64,000 nucleotides of DNA from Bryopsis sp. KO-2023 (GCA_030272585.1 BSYQ01000005.1:5983501-6047500); one strand, 5' to 3'; shown: positions 31,850 through 43,804, numbered from the stretch's first letter. Numbers and translations: made by a program. Notes: a model not told the origin generated them from the letters alone.

Positions 31850-31931
31850 GCTGAGATGTCCGAGTGGTTAAGGAGGTGGACTCGAAATCCACTGGGTTCA
31901 TCCCGCGCAGGTTCAAATCCTGCTCTCAGCG
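31850..31931 (+). tRNA. tRNA-Ser(CGA) (unit 7)
   Basis: Array consensus. Confidence 0.95.
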
Positions 31932-32134
31932 AGCGTCGAAGTCGTTTTTCGGAGCGGCAAAAGACAAGGATGCAAGGTGGGCGTGCATGAACCCGGGTCT
32001 CCTGCGTGACAGTGACAGGCAAGAATACTCACCGCCGTACTGCAACGACTCGATCACGATGACGAGGCTGACGATGAGGTTGATGACGAGGCGTGCGACG
32101 AGGATGGACGACGCGACGCCTCATCACGACGTGA

Positions 32135-32216
32135 GTTGGGGTGTCCGAGTGGTTAAGGAGGTGGACTAGAAATCCACTGGGTTTGTCCCGCGCAGGTTCG
32201 AATCCTGCCCTCAACG
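32135..32216 (+). tRNA. tRNA-Ser(AGA) (unit 7)
   Basis: Array consensus. Confidence 0.95.
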
Positions 32217-32272
32217 AGGCATGTGTGTGCGTGTGTGTTCGCGAACCGAGGGGGTGACGCGGAAAGGCACGT

Positions 32273-32355
32273 TGTGGTGAGTGGGATTCGAACCCACGCT
32301 CGTCTCCGAACTAGAACCTGAATCTAGCGCCTTAGACCAACTCGGCCATCACCAC
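32273..32355 (-). tRNA. tRNA-Leu(CAG) (unit 7)
   Basis: Array consensus. Confidence 0.95.
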
Positions 32356-32453
32356 ACCATCGTCGCTCGGGAGCCACCCCCACGAGGGCCCCGCCCCGGA
32401 CGGGAGTCGCAGGCGACGCCCCCCGAGATCGGCGGCACGGAAATCTTTCCGTG

Positions 32454-32539
32454 GCCTCGGTGGCGCAGTCGGTTAGCGCGTCGGTCTCATAACCTCGTGA
32501 GCCATCCGGAGGTCACCAGTTCGATCCTGGTCCGGGGCA
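32454..32539 (+). tRNA. tRNA-Met(CAU), intron-containing (unit 7)
   Basis: Intact short form. Confidence 0.9.
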
Positions 32540-32587
32540 ACCAACGCTTTTGACGGGACGCCCCACGCCACGTCACAAATTCTGACG

Positions 32588-32668
32588 TGTGGCGAGTGGG
32601 ATTTGAACCCACGCCCTTTCGGACTGGAACCTTACTCCAGCGCCTTGGACCAACTCGGCCATCGCCAC
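32588..32668 (-). tRNA. tRNA-Leu(AAG) (unit 7)
   Basis: Array consensus. Confidence 0.95.
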
Positions 32669-32743
32669 ATACGAGAGGAGGGGTCCGCCGCGCGTCTTCA
32701 AGCTGGGGTCTCGGACGTCGGTCCGCTAAAAAAAGAGCACGAG

Positions 32744-32814
32744 TGCGTTGACCGGGAATCGAACCCGGGTCTCTACCTTGGGAGGGTAGTATGCTACCAC
32801 TATATCACCAACGC
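32744..32814 (-). tRNA. tRNA-Gly(CCC) (unit 7)
   Basis: A37 form. Confidence 0.95.
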
Positions 32815-33929
32815 GGCTCGAGGGATGGCGCGTGCGGAGAGCGTGGTAGGTTCGGGAAGCTGTCGGGAAGCTGTCGGGGACAAGTGCCGTCGCGCGCGGG
32901 AACGAGGTTGCGCCAAAACTTCGGGAGGGTGTTCGTTCGTGGTTAGGACTCGTTTCGAGTTTTTTCATCGTTGCGATTTTTCCGGGTGCTCGGATTCGGA
33001 TATACGAGAGATATCGGCAATGGCCCATTTCGTTCGCTCGAATTATCGCGTAAAAGGAGTTCTTCGTTTTCCATGGGTTTTTGGTGTCTCTTCGAGTTGT
33101 GGTGTATTATTATTATTTTTATTTTTTTCTTTCCTCGCAAGAGATCGATTCGTTTCTTTCTATTTTCGTCGTTCTTTTCTTATTTTTGTGCCGTTCGTTC
33201 CCTCCTTTCCTTCCAATAATCTTTCTTTTCTTTTCTTCCCTTTTCCGTGCTTTTCTGCTTTTTCCTTTTTCGATTCTTTCTCTTTCGGTCCTTTCGAGAA
33301 GATTCCATTTCCTTTGCATTCTTCTTTCGCCGTTTCGAAAGGTTTTTTTCTCCCCCTTCGAAATCAAACCGGTTTCTGTCTATCGTGTTTTCTCTCAAAG
33401 TTCATTTTCCTTCTTTCCCTCCCCCTTTTCTTTTCCTTTCTAGCTTTTTCGCTCTTTTCTTCGACCTCTCTCCCGATTTTCTCCCGAGAGGGATCCCGTG
33501 GATGATCCCGGATTACCCGATCGGATGATCCAACAAGGGCGCGGTTGAACCCAGAAACGCCACCAACACGCCACCACCTGTGCGTTCCGTCGCCACACAC
33601 GTCAAAACAGAAACGAACATGCTCCCAAGGCTTTTTCGCTCTACTGCCGCTCACCCACGAGCTGACCCACACACACTCCACCGCCCGCGCGCGCGCTCAC
33701 AGGCGCACACTCACCCACACACCCACACACGAAAGATCGTGCCACACCTGAAAACGCTCCCACGGGGTCCTTTTCGATTGGATGAAGCCAAAAACACCAT
33801 TTCACCGCTCTGCCCACCTCACCTCAAAAGAACAAACAAAAAACAATCGGTCCCCCAAACCGTCGGAGGGACACGTCCCTCGCGCACCTGAAAAACGGAT
33901 ACTTCACCTCCCGGCGTCCGCTTCAAAAC

Positions 33930-34049
33930 GTGTTGCCATCAAACCACCGTGAATACATGCGATCCCTTCCGAACTCGCCAATCAAGCACGGTTGGGGCCG
34001 ATCAGTACCGAGATCAGGGATGTCTCAGGAAATCCGGCGGCGGCAACTC
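33930..34049 (+). rRNA. 5S ribosomal RNA (unit 8)
   Basis: Array consensus. Confidence 0.85.
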
Positions 34050-34115
34050 GGTGCACTGTTCTTTTTCCGTGCTTGTTTTTTTTGGGGGCTACGACCGGGA
34101 AGAAAAGGCCTTGAG

Positions 34116-34186
34116 TGCGTTGACCGGGAATCGAACCCGGGTCTCTACCGTGGCAGGGTAGTATGCTACCACTGTACCATCAACGC
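34116..34186 (-). tRNA. tRNA-Gly(GCC) (unit 8)
   Basis: Array consensus. Confidence 0.95.
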
Positions 34187-34453
34187 CTCGACGAAAATAC
34201 CCGAGCTTGCTCGATCGGGTAACATGCGTGCGGGGGAATCGGGCCGGAACCGGGCAGAGGACTTTGGTCAAAATTCGGGTCCGGGGTTACGGTCGTGTTA
34301 CCCGTCGCCGTAATGCGGCCGTAATTGTGTTCCGTAACCGAAAGTTGTTTACTCTCCCGTCATTTACGGTAATTTATGGTCGGACAAGTTCTTACTACGG
34401 TTACGGTGACCGTGACCGTAAGGTCCTGTCTATGGTCGGAACGGAAGGGCGGA

Positions 34454-34527
34454 CGCCCGAGGAGGGACTCGAACCCTCGGCCACGAGATTAAAAGTCTCG
34501 CGCTCTGCCAAACTGAGCTACCCGGGC
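34454..34527 (-). tRNA. tRNA-Lys(UUU) (unit 8)
   Basis: Array consensus. Confidence 0.95.
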
Positions 34528-34633
34528 ATATCTCAAGCAGGATCGCGCCGATCTCGTGGATCCCGATTCCGGGAATCTCGATCGCGGGGGGGCGACCGAG
34601 CCTCCACGCAGCGCGCGATCGACTCGTCGTCGA

Positions 34634-34715
34634 GCTGAGATGTCCGAGTGGTTAAGGAGGTGGACTCGAAATCCACTGGGTTCATCCCGCGCAGGTTCAA
34701 ATCCTGCTCTCAGCG
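34634..34715 (+). tRNA. tRNA-Ser(CGA) (unit 8)
   Basis: Array consensus. Confidence 0.95.
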
Positions 34716-34918
34716 AGCGTCGAAGTCGTTTTTCGGAGCGGCAAAAGACAAGGATGCAAGGTGGGCGTGCATGAACCCGGGTCTCCTGCGTGACAGTGAC
34801 AGGCAAGAATACTCACCGCCGTACTGCAACGACTCGATCACGATGACGAGGCTGACGATGAGGTTGATGACGAGGCGTGCGACGAGGATGGACGACGCGA
34901 CGCCTCATCACGACGTGA

Positions 34919-35000
34919 GTTGGGGTGTCCGAGTGGTTAAGGAGGTGGACTAGAAATCCACTGGGTTTGTCCCGCGCAGGTTCGAATCCTGCCCTCAACG
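34919..35000 (+). tRNA. tRNA-Ser(AGA) (unit 8)
   Basis: Array consensus. Confidence 0.95.
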
Positions 35001-35056
35001 AGGCATGTGTGTGCGTGTGTGTTCGCGAACCGAGGGGGTGACGCGGAAAGGCACGT

Positions 35057-35139
35057 TGTGGTGAGTGGGATTCGAACCCACGCTCGTCTCCGAACTAGAA
35101 CCTGAATCTAGCGCCTTAGACCAACTCGGCCATCACCAC
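35057..35139 (-). tRNA. tRNA-Leu(CAG) (unit 8)
   Basis: Array consensus. Confidence 0.95.
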
Positions 35140-35237
35140 ACCATCGTCGCTCGGGAGCCACCCCCACGAGGGCCCCGCCCCGGACGGGAGTCGCAGGCGA
35201 CGCCCCCCGAGATCGGCGGCACGGAAATCTTTCCGTG

Positions 35238-35323
35238 GCCTCGGTGGCGCAGTCGGTTAGCGCGTCGGTCTCATAACCTCGTGAGCCATCCGGAGGTCAC
35301 CAGTTCGATCCTGGTCCGGGGCA
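35238..35323 (+). tRNA. tRNA-Met(CAU), intron-containing (unit 8)
   Basis: Intact short form. Confidence 0.9.
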
Positions 35324-35371
35324 ACCAACGCTTTTGACGGGACGCCCCACGCCACGTCACAAATTCTGACG

Positions 35372-35452
35372 TGTGGCGAGTGGGATTTGAACCCACGCCC
35401 TTTCGGACTGGAACCTTACTCCAGCGCCTTGGACCAACTCGGCCATCGCCAC
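35372..35452 (-). tRNA. tRNA-Leu(AAG) (unit 8)
   Basis: Array consensus. Confidence 0.95.
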
Positions 35453-35527
35453 ATACGAGAGGAGGGGTCCGCCGCGCGTCTTCAAGCTGGGGTCTCGGAC
35501 GTCGGTCCGCTAAAAAAAGAGCACGAG

Positions 35528-35598
35528 TGCGTTGACCGGGAATCGAACCCGGGTCTCTACCTTGGGAGGGTAGTATGCTACCACTATATCACCAACGC
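35528..35598 (-). tRNA. tRNA-Gly(CCC) (unit 8)
   Basis: A37 form. Confidence 0.95.
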
Positions 35599-36713
35599 GG
35601 CTCGAGGGATGGCGCGTGCGGAGAGCGTGGTAGGTTCGGGAAGCTGTCGGGAAGCTGTCGGGGACAAGTGCCGTCGCGCGCGGGAACGAGGTTGCGCCAA
35701 AACTTCGGGAGGGTGTTCGTTCGTGGTTAGGACTCGTTTCGAGTTTTTTCATCGTTGCGATTTTTCCGGGTGCTCGGATTCGGATATACGAGAGATATCG
35801 GCAATGGCCCATTTCGTTCGCTCGAATTATCGCGTAAAAGGAGTTCTTCGTTTTCCATGGGTTTTTGGTGTCTCTTCGAGTTGTGGTGTATTATTATTAT
35901 TTTTATTTTTTTCTTTCCTCGCAAGAGATCGATTCGTTTCTTTCTATTTTCGTCGTTCTTTTCTTATTTTTGTGCCGTTCGTTCCCTCCTTTCCTTCCAA
36001 TAATCTTTCTTTTCTTTTCTTCCCTTTTCCGTGCTTTTCTGCTTTTTCCTTTTTCGATTCTTTCTCTTTCGGTCCTTTCGAGAAGATTCCATTTCCTTTG
36101 CATTCTTCTTTCGCCGTTTCGAAAGGTTTTTTTCTCCCCCTTCGAAATCAAACCGGTTTCTGTCTATCGTGTTTTCTCTCAAAGTTCATTTTCCTTCTTT
36201 CCCTCCCCCTTTTCTTTTCCTTTCTAGCTTTTTCGCTCTTTTCTTCGACCTCTCTCCCGATTTTCTCCCGAGAGGGATCCCGTGGATGATCCCGGATTAC
36301 CCGATCGGATGATCCAACAAGGGCGCGGTTGAACCCAGAAACGCCACCAACACGCCACCACCTGTGCGTTCCGTCGCCACACACGTCAAAACAGAAACGA
36401 ACATGCTCCCAAGGCTTTTTCGCTCTACTGCCGCTCACCCACGAGCTGACCCACACACACTCCACCGCCCGCGCGCGCGCTCACAGGCGCACACTCACCC
36501 ACACACCCACACACGAAAGATCGTGCCACACCTGAAAACGCTCCCACGGGGTCCTTTTCGATTGGATGAAGCCAAAAACACCATTTCACCGCTCTGCCCA
36601 CCTCACCTCAAAAGAACAAACAAAAAACAATCGGTCCCCCAAACCGTCGGAGGGACACGTCCCTCGCGCACCTGAAAAACGGATACTTCACCTCCCGGCG
36701 TCCGCTTCAAAAC

Positions 36714-36833
36714 GTGTTGCCATCAAACCACCGTGAATACATGCGATCCCTTCCGAACTCGCCAATCAAGCACGGTTGGGGCCGATCAGTACCGAGATCA
36801 GGGATGTCTCAGGAAATCCGGCGGCGGCAACTC
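36714..36833 (+). rRNA. 5S ribosomal RNA (unit 9)
   Basis: Array consensus. Confidence 0.85.
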
Positions 36834-36899
36834 GGTGCACTGTTCTTTTTCCGTGCTTGTTTTTTTTGGGGGCTACGACCGGGAAGAAAAGGCCTTGAG

Positions 36900-36970
36900 T
36901 GCGTTGACCGGGAATCGAACCCGGGTCTCTACCGTGGCAGGGTAGTATGCTACCACTGTACCATCAACGC
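36900..36970 (-). tRNA. tRNA-Gly(GCC) (unit 9)
   Basis: Array consensus. Confidence 0.95.
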
Positions 36971-37237
36971 CTCGACGAAAATACCCGAGCTTGCTCGATC
37001 GGGTAACATGCGTGCGGGGGAATCGGGCCGGAACCGGGCAGAGGACTTTGGTCAAAATTCGGGTCCGGGGTTACGGTCGTGTTACCCGTCGCCGTAATGC
37101 GGCCGTAATTGTGTTCCGTAACCGAAAGTTGTTTACTCTCCCGTCATTTACGGTAATTTATGGTCGGACAAGTTCTTACTACGGTTACGGTGACCGTGAC
37201 CGTAAGGTCCTGTCTATGGTCGGAACGGAAGGGCGGA

Positions 37238-37311
37238 CGCCCGAGGAGGGACTCGAACCCTCGGCCACGAGATTAAAAGTCTCGCGCTCTGCCAAACTGA
37301 GCTACCCGGGC
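37238..37311 (-). tRNA. tRNA-Lys(UUU) (unit 9)
   Basis: Array consensus. Confidence 0.95.
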
Positions 37312-37417
37312 ATATCTCAAGCAGGATCGCGCCGATCTCGTGGATCCCGATTCCGGGAATCTCGATCGCGGGGGGGCGACCGAGCCTCCACGCAGCGCGC
37401 GATCGACTCGTCGTCGA

Positions 37418-37499
37418 GCTGAGATGTCCGAGTGGTTAAGGAGGTGGACTCGAAATCCACTGGGTTCATCCCGCGCAGGTTCAAATCCTGCTCTCAGCG
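37418..37499 (+). tRNA. tRNA-Ser(CGA) (unit 9)
   Basis: Array consensus. Confidence 0.95.
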
Positions 37500-37702
37500 A
37501 GCGTCGAAGTCGTTTTTCGGAGCGGCAAAAGACAAGGATGCAAGGTGGGCGTGCATGAACCCGGGTCTCCTGCGTGACAGTGACAGGCAAGAATACTCAC
37601 CGCCGTACTGCAACGACTCGATCACGATGACGAGGCTGACGATGAGGTTGATGACGAGGCGTGCGACGAGGATGGACGACGCGACGCCTCATCACGACGT
37701 GA

Positions 37703-37784
37703 GTTGGGGTGTCCGAGTGGTTAAGGAGGTGGACTAGAAATCCACTGGGTTTGTCCCGCGCAGGTTCGAATCCTGCCCTCAACG
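37703..37784 (+). tRNA. tRNA-Ser(AGA) (unit 9)
   Basis: Array consensus. Confidence 0.95.
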
Positions 37785-37840
37785 AGGCATGTGTGTGCGT
37801 GTGTGTTCGCGAACCGAGGGGGTGACGCGGAAAGGCACGT

Positions 37841-37923
37841 TGTGGTGAGTGGGATTCGAACCCACGCTCGTCTCCGAACTAGAACCTGAATCTAGCGCCT
37901 TAGACCAACTCGGCCATCACCAC
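37841..37923 (-). tRNA. tRNA-Leu(CAG) (unit 9)
   Basis: Array consensus. Confidence 0.95.
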
Positions 37924-38021
37924 ACCATCGTCGCTCGGGAGCCACCCCCACGAGGGCCCCGCCCCGGACGGGAGTCGCAGGCGACGCCCCCCGAGATCGG
38001 CGGCACGGAAATCTTTCCGTG

Positions 38022-38107
38022 GCCTCGGTGGCGCAGTCGGTTAGCGCGTCGGTCTCATAACCTCGTGAGCCATCCGGAGGTCACCAGTTCGATCCTGGTC
38101 CGGGGCA
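38022..38107 (+). tRNA. tRNA-Met(CAU), intron-containing (unit 9)
   Basis: Intact short form. Confidence 0.9.
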
Positions 38108-38155
38108 ACCAACGCTTTTGACGGGACGCCCCACGCCACGTCACAAATTCTGACG

Positions 38156-38236
38156 TGTGGCGAGTGGGATTTGAACCCACGCCCTTTCGGACTGGAACCT
38201 TACTCCAGCGCCTTGGACCAACTCGGCCATCGCCAC
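38156..38236 (-). tRNA. tRNA-Leu(AAG) (unit 9)
   Basis: Array consensus. Confidence 0.95.
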
Positions 38237-38311
38237 ATACGAGAGGAGGGGTCCGCCGCGCGTCTTCAAGCTGGGGTCTCGGACGTCGGTCCGCTAAAAA
38301 AAGAGCACGAG

Positions 38312-38382
38312 TGCGTTGACCGGGAATCGAACCCGGGTCTCTACCTTGGGAGGGTAGTATGCTACCACTATATCACCAACGC
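38312..38382 (-). tRNA. tRNA-Gly(CCC) (unit 9)
   Basis: A37 form. Confidence 0.95.
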
Positions 38383-39497
38383 GGCTCGAGGGATGGCGCG
38401 TGCGGAGAGCGTGGTAGGTTCGGGAAGCTGTCGGGAAGCTGTCGGGGACAAGTGCCGTCGCGCGCGGGAACGAGGTTGCGCCAAAACTTCGGGAGGGTGT
38501 TCGTTCGTGGTTAGGACTCGTTTCGAGTTTTTTCATCGTTGCGATTTTTCCGGGTGCTCGGATTCGGATATACGAGAGATATCGGCAATGGCCCATTTCG
38601 TTCGCTCGAATTATCGCGTAAAAGGAGTTCTTCGTTTTCCATGGGTTTTTGGTGTCTCTTCGAGTTGTGGTGTATTATTATTATTTTTATTTTTTTCTTT
38701 CCTCGCAAGAGATCGATTCGTTTCTTTCTATTTTCGTCGTTCTTTTCTTATTTTTGTGCCGTTCGTTCCCTCCTTTCCTTCCAATAATCTTTCTTTTCTT
38801 TTCTTCCCTTTTCCGTGCTTTTCTGCTTTTTCCTTTTTCGATTCTTTCTCTTTCGGTCCTTTCGAGAAGATTCCATTTCCTTTGCATTCTTCTTTCGCCG
38901 TTTCGAAAGGTTTTTTTCTCCCCCTTCGAAATCAAACCGGTTTCTGTCTATCGTGTTTTCTCTCAAAGTTCATTTTCCTTCTTTCCCTCCCCCTTTTCTT
39001 TTCCTTTCTAGCTTTTTCGCTCTTTTCTTCGACCTCTCTCCCGATTTTCTCCCGAGAGGGATCCCGTGGATGATCCCGGATTACCCGATCGGATGATCCA
39101 ACAAGGGCGCGGTTGAACCCAGAAACGCCACCAACACGCCACCACCTGTGCGTTCCGTCGCCACACACGTCAAAACAGAAACGAACATGCTCCCAAGGCT
39201 TTTTCGCTCTACTGCCGCTCACCCACGAGCTGACCCACACACACTCCACCGCCCGCGCGCGCGCTCACAGGCGCACACTCACCCACACACCCACACACGA
39301 AAGATCGTGCCACACCTGAAAACGCTCCCACGGGGTCCTTTTCGATTGGATGAAGCCAAAAACACCATTTCACCGCTCTGCCCACCTCACCTCAAAAGAA
39401 CAAACAAAAAACAATCGGTCCCCCAAACCGTCGGAGGGACACGTCCCTCGCGCACCTGAAAAACGGATACTTCACCTCCCGGCGTCCGCTTCAAAAC

Positions 39498-39617
39498 GTG
39501 TTGCCATCAAACCACCGTGAATACATGCGATCCCTTCCGAACTCGCCAATCAAGCACGGTTGGGGCCGATCAGTACCGAGATCAGGGATGTCTCAGGAAA
39601 TCCGGCGGCGGCAACTC
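39498..39617 (+). rRNA. 5S ribosomal RNA (unit 10)
   Basis: Array consensus. Confidence 0.85.
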
Positions 39618-39683
39618 GGTGCACTGTTCTTTTTCCGTGCTTGTTTTTTTTGGGGGCTACGACCGGGAAGAAAAGGCCTTGAG

Positions 39684-39754
39684 TGCGTTGACCGGGAATC
39701 GAACCCGGGTCTCTACCGTGGCAGGGTAGTATGCTACCACTGTACCATCAACGC
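39684..39754 (-). tRNA. tRNA-Gly(GCC) (unit 10)
   Basis: Array consensus. Confidence 0.95.
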
Positions 39755-40021
39755 CTCGACGAAAATACCCGAGCTTGCTCGATCGGGTAACATGCGTGCG
39801 GGGGAATCGGGCCGGAACCGGGCAGAGGACTTTGGTCAAAATTCGGGTCCGGGGTTACGGTCGTGTTACCCGTCGCCGTAATGCGGCCGTAATTGTGTTC
39901 CGTAACCGAAAGTTGTTTACTCTCCCGTCATTTACGGTAATTTATGGTCGGACAAGTTCTTACTACGGTTACGGTGACCGTGACCGTAAGGTCCTGTCTA
40001 TGGTCGGAACGGAAGGGCGGA

Positions 40022-40095
40022 CGCCCGAGGAGGGACTCGAACCCTCGGCCACGAGATTAAAAGTCTCGCGCTCTGCCAAACTGAGCTACCCGGGC
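40022..40095 (-). tRNA. tRNA-Lys(UUU) (unit 10)
   Basis: Array consensus. Confidence 0.95.
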
Positions 40096-40201
40096 ATATC
40101 TCAAGCAGGATCGCGCCGATCTCGTGGATCCCGATTCCGGGAATCTCGATCGCGGGGGGGCGACCGAGCCTCCACGCAGCGCGCGATCGACTCGTCGTCG
40201 A

Positions 40202-40283
40202 GCTGAGATGTCCGAGTGGTTAAGGAGGTGGACTCGAAATCCACTGGGTTCATCCCGCGCAGGTTCAAATCCTGCTCTCAGCG
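40202..40283 (+). tRNA. tRNA-Ser(CGA) (unit 10)
   Basis: Array consensus. Confidence 0.95.
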
Positions 40284-40486
40284 AGCGTCGAAGTCGTTTT
40301 TCGGAGCGGCAAAAGACAAGGATGCAAGGTGGGCGTGCATGAACCCGGGTCTCCTGCGTGACAGTGACAGGCAAGAATACTCACCGCCGTACTGCAACGA
40401 CTCGATCACGATGACGAGGCTGACGATGAGGTTGATGACGAGGCGTGCGACGAGGATGGACGACGCGACGCCTCATCACGACGTGA

Positions 40487-40568
40487 GTTGGGGTGTCCGA
40501 GTGGTTAAGGAGGTGGACTAGAAATCCACTGGGTTTGTCCCGCGCAGGTTCGAATCCTGCCCTCAACG
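40487..40568 (+). tRNA. tRNA-Ser(AGA) (unit 10)
   Basis: Array consensus. Confidence 0.95.
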
Positions 40569-40624
40569 AGGCATGTGTGTGCGTGTGTGTTCGCGAACCG
40601 AGGGGGTGACGCGGAAAGGCACGT

Positions 40625-40707
40625 TGTGGTGAGTGGGATTCGAACCCACGCTCGTCTCCGAACTAGAACCTGAATCTAGCGCCTTAGACCAACTCGGCCA
40701 TCACCAC
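40625..40707 (-). tRNA. tRNA-Leu(CAG) (unit 10)
   Basis: Array consensus. Confidence 0.95.
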
Positions 40708-40805
40708 ACCATCGTCGCTCGGGAGCCACCCCCACGAGGGCCCCGCCCCGGACGGGAGTCGCAGGCGACGCCCCCCGAGATCGGCGGCACGGAAATCTTT
40801 CCGTG

Positions 40806-40891
40806 GCCTCGGTGGCGCAGTCGGTTAGCGCGTCGGTCTCATAACCTCGTGAGCCATCCGGAGGTCACCAGTTCGATCCTGGTCCGGGGCA
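40806..40891 (+). tRNA. tRNA-Met(CAU), intron-containing (unit 10)
   Basis: Intact short form. Confidence 0.9.
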
Positions 40892-40939
40892 ACCAACGCT
40901 TTTGACGGGACGCCCCACGCCACGTCACAAATTCTGACG

Positions 40940-41020
40940 TGTGGCGAGTGGGATTTGAACCCACGCCCTTTCGGACTGGAACCTTACTCCAGCGCCTTGG
41001 ACCAACTCGGCCATCGCCAC
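40940..41020 (-). tRNA. tRNA-Leu(AAG) (unit 10)
   Basis: Array consensus. Confidence 0.95.
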
Positions 41021-41095
41021 ATACGAGAGGAGGGGTCCGCCGCGCGTCTTCAAGCTGGGGTCTCGGACGTCGGTCCGCTAAAAAAAGAGCACGAG

Positions 41096-41166
41096 TGCGT
41101 TGACCGGGAATCGAACCCGGGTCTCTACCTTGGGAGGGTAGTATGCTACCACTATATCACCAACGC
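41096..41166 (-). tRNA. tRNA-Gly(CCC) (unit 10)
   Basis: A37 form. Confidence 0.95.
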
Positions 41167-42281
41167 GGCTCGAGGGATTGCGCGTGCGGAGAGCGTGGTA
41201 GGTTCGGGAAGCTGTCGGGAAGCTGTCGGGGACAAGTGCCGTCGCGCGCGGGAACGAGGTTGCGCCAAAACTTCGGGAGGGTGTTCGTTCGTGGTTAGGA
41301 CTCGTTTCGAGTTTTTTCATCGTTGCGATTTTTCCGGGTGCTCGGATTCGGATATACGAGAGATATCGGCAATGGCCCATTTCGTTCGCTCGAATTATCG
41401 CGTAAAAGGAGTTCTTCGTTTTCCATGGGTTTTTGGTGTCTCTTCGAGTTGTGGTGTATTATTATTATTTTTATTTTTTTCTTTCCTCGCAAGAGATCGA
41501 TTCGTTTCTTTCTATTTTCGTCGTTCTTTTCTTATTTTTGTGCCGTTCGTTCCCTCCTTTCCTTCCAATAATCTTTCTTTTCTTTTCTTCCCTTTTCCGT
41601 GCTTTTCTGCTTTTTCCTTTTTCGATTCTTTCTCTTTCGGTCCTTTCGAGAAGATTCCATTTCCTTTGCATTCTTCTTTCGCCGTTTCGAAAGGTTTTTT
41701 TCTCCCCCTTCGAAATCAAACCGGTTTCTGTCTATCGTGTTTTCTCTCAAAGTTCATTTTCCTTCTTTCCCTCCCCCTTTTCTTTTCCTTTCTAGCTTTT
41801 TCGCTCTTTTCTTCGACCTCTCTCCCGATTTTCTCCCGAGAGGGATCCCGTGGATGATCCCGGATTACCCGATCGGATGATCCAACAAGGGCGCGGTTGA
41901 ACCCAGAAACGCCACCAACACGCCACCACCTGTGCGTTCCGTCGCCACACACGTCAAAACAGAAACGAACATGCTCCCAAGGCTTTTTCGCTCTACTGCC
42001 GCTCACCCACGAGCTGACCCACACACACTCCACCGCCCGCGCGCGCGCTCACAGGCGCACACTCACCCACACACCCACACACGAAAGATCGTGCCACACC
42101 TGAAAACGCTCCCACGGGGTCCTTTTCGATTGGATGAAGCCAAAAACACCATTTCACCGCTCTGCCCACCTCACCTCAAAAGAACAAACAAAAAACAATC
42201 GGTCCCCCAAACCGTCGGAGGGACACGTCCCTCGCGCACCTGAAAAACGGATACTTCACCTCCCGGCGTCCGCTTCAAAAC

Positions 42282-42401
42282 GTGTTGCCATCAAACCACC
42301 GTGAATACATGCGATCCCTTCCGAACTCGCCAATCAAGCACGGTTGGGGCCGATCAGTACCGAGATCAGGGATGTCTCAGGAAATCCGGCGGCGGCAACT
42401 C
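42282..42401 (+). rRNA. 5S ribosomal RNA (unit 11)
   Basis: Array consensus. Confidence 0.85.
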
Positions 42402-42467
42402 GGTGCACTGTTCTTTTTCCGTGCTTGTTTTTTTTGGGGGCTACGACCGGGAAGAAAAGGCCTTGAG

Positions 42468-42538
42468 TGCGTTGACCGGGAATCGAACCCGGGTCTCTAC
42501 CGTGGCAGGGTAGTATGCTACCACTGTACCATCAACGC
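42468..42538 (-). tRNA. tRNA-Gly(GCC) (unit 11)
   Basis: Array consensus. Confidence 0.95.
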
Positions 42539-42805
42539 CTCGACGAAAATACCCGAGCTTGCTCGATCGGGTAACATGCGTGCGGGGGAATCGGGCCGGA
42601 ACCGGGCAGAGGACTTTGGTCAAAATTCGGGTCCGGGGTTACGGTCGTGTTACCCGTCGCCGTAATGCGGCCGTAATTGTGTTCCGTAACCGAAAGTTGT
42701 TTACTCTCCCGTCATTTACGGTAATTTATGGTCGGACAAGTTCTTACTACGGTTACGGTGACCGTGACCGTAAGGTCCTGTCTATGGTCGGAACGGAAGG
42801 GCGGA

Positions 42806-42879
42806 CGCCCGAGGAGGGACTCGAACCCTCGGCCACGAGATTAAAAGTCTCGCGCTCTGCCAAACTGAGCTACCCGGGC
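42806..42879 (-). tRNA. tRNA-Lys(UUU) (unit 11)
   Basis: Array consensus. Confidence 0.95.
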
Positions 42880-42985
42880 ATATCTCAAGCAGGATCGCGC
42901 CGATCTCGTGGATCCCGATTCCGGGAATCTCGATCGCGGGGGGGCGACCGAGCCTCCACGCAGCGCGCGATCGACTCGTCGTCGA

Positions 42986-43067
42986 GCTGAGATGTCCGAG
43001 TGGTTAAGGAGGTGGACTCGAAATCCACTGGGTTCATCCCGCGCAGGTTCAAATCCTGCTCTCAGCG
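42986..43067 (+). tRNA. tRNA-Ser(CGA) (unit 11)
   Basis: Array consensus. Confidence 0.95.
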
Positions 43068-43270
43068 AGCGTCGAAGTCGTTTTTCGGAGCGGCAAAAGA
43101 CAAGGATGCAAGGTGGGCGTGCATGAACCCGGGTCTCCTGCGTGACAGTGACAGGCAAGAATACTCACCGCCGTACTGCAACGACTCGATCACGATGACG
43201 AGGCTGACGATGAGGTTGATGACGAGGCGTGCGACGAGGATGGACGACGCGACGCCTCATCACGACGTGA

Positions 43271-43352
43271 GTTGGGGTGTCCGAGTGGTTAAGGAGGTGG
43301 ACTAGAAATCCACTGGGTTTGTCCCGCGCAGGTTCGAATCCTGCCCTCAACG
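43271..43352 (+). tRNA. tRNA-Ser(AGA) (unit 11)
   Basis: Array consensus. Confidence 0.95.
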
Positions 43353-43408
43353 AGGCATGTGTGTGCGTGTGTGTTCGCGAACCGAGGGGGTGACGCGGAA
43401 AGGCACGT

Positions 43409-43491
43409 TGTGGTGAGTGGGATTCGAACCCACGCTCGTCTCCGAACTAGAACCTGAATCTAGCGCCTTAGACCAACTCGGCCATCACCAC
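43409..43491 (-). tRNA. tRNA-Leu(CAG) (unit 11)
   Basis: Array consensus. Confidence 0.95.
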
Positions 43492-43589
43492 ACCATCGTC
43501 GCTCGGGAGCCACCCCCACGAGGGCCCCGCCCCGGACGGGAGTCGCAGGCGACGCCCCCCGAGATCGGCGGCACGGAAATCTTTCCGTG

Positions 43590-43675
43590 GCCTCGGTGGC
43601 GCAGTCGGTTAGCGCGTCGGTCTCATAACCTCGTGAGCCATCCGGAGGTCACCAGTTCGATCCTGGTCCGGGGCA
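43590..43675 (+). tRNA. tRNA-Met(CAU), intron-containing (unit 11)
   Basis: Intact short form. Confidence 0.9.
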
Positions 43676-43723
43676 ACCAACGCTTTTGACGGGACGCCCC
43701 ACGCCACGTCACAAATTCTGACG

Positions 43724-43804
43724 TGTGGCGAGTGGGATTTGAACCCACGCCCTTTCGGACTGGAACCTTACTCCAGCGCCTTGGACCAACTCGGCCATCG
43801 CCAC
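43724..43804 (-). tRNA. tRNA-Leu(AAG) (unit 11)
   Basis: Array consensus. Confidence 0.95.

Larger units (their letters stand above)
30062..32845 (+). repeat. array unit 7 (2784 bp)
   Basis: Short form; from here on all units have an intact Met T arm. Asp relic at 31987-32048. Confidence 0.97.
32846..35629 (+). repeat. array unit 8 (2784 bp)
   Basis: Short form, no private variant noticed. Asp relic at 34771-34832. Confidence 0.97.
35630..38413 (+). repeat. array unit 9 (2784 bp)
   Basis: Short form, no private variant noticed. Asp relic at 37555-37616. Confidence 0.97.
38414..41197 (+). repeat. array unit 10 (2784 bp)
   Basis: Short form; GGGATTGCGCG tail variant, shared with units 11-13. 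Asp relic at 40339-40400. Confidence 0.97.
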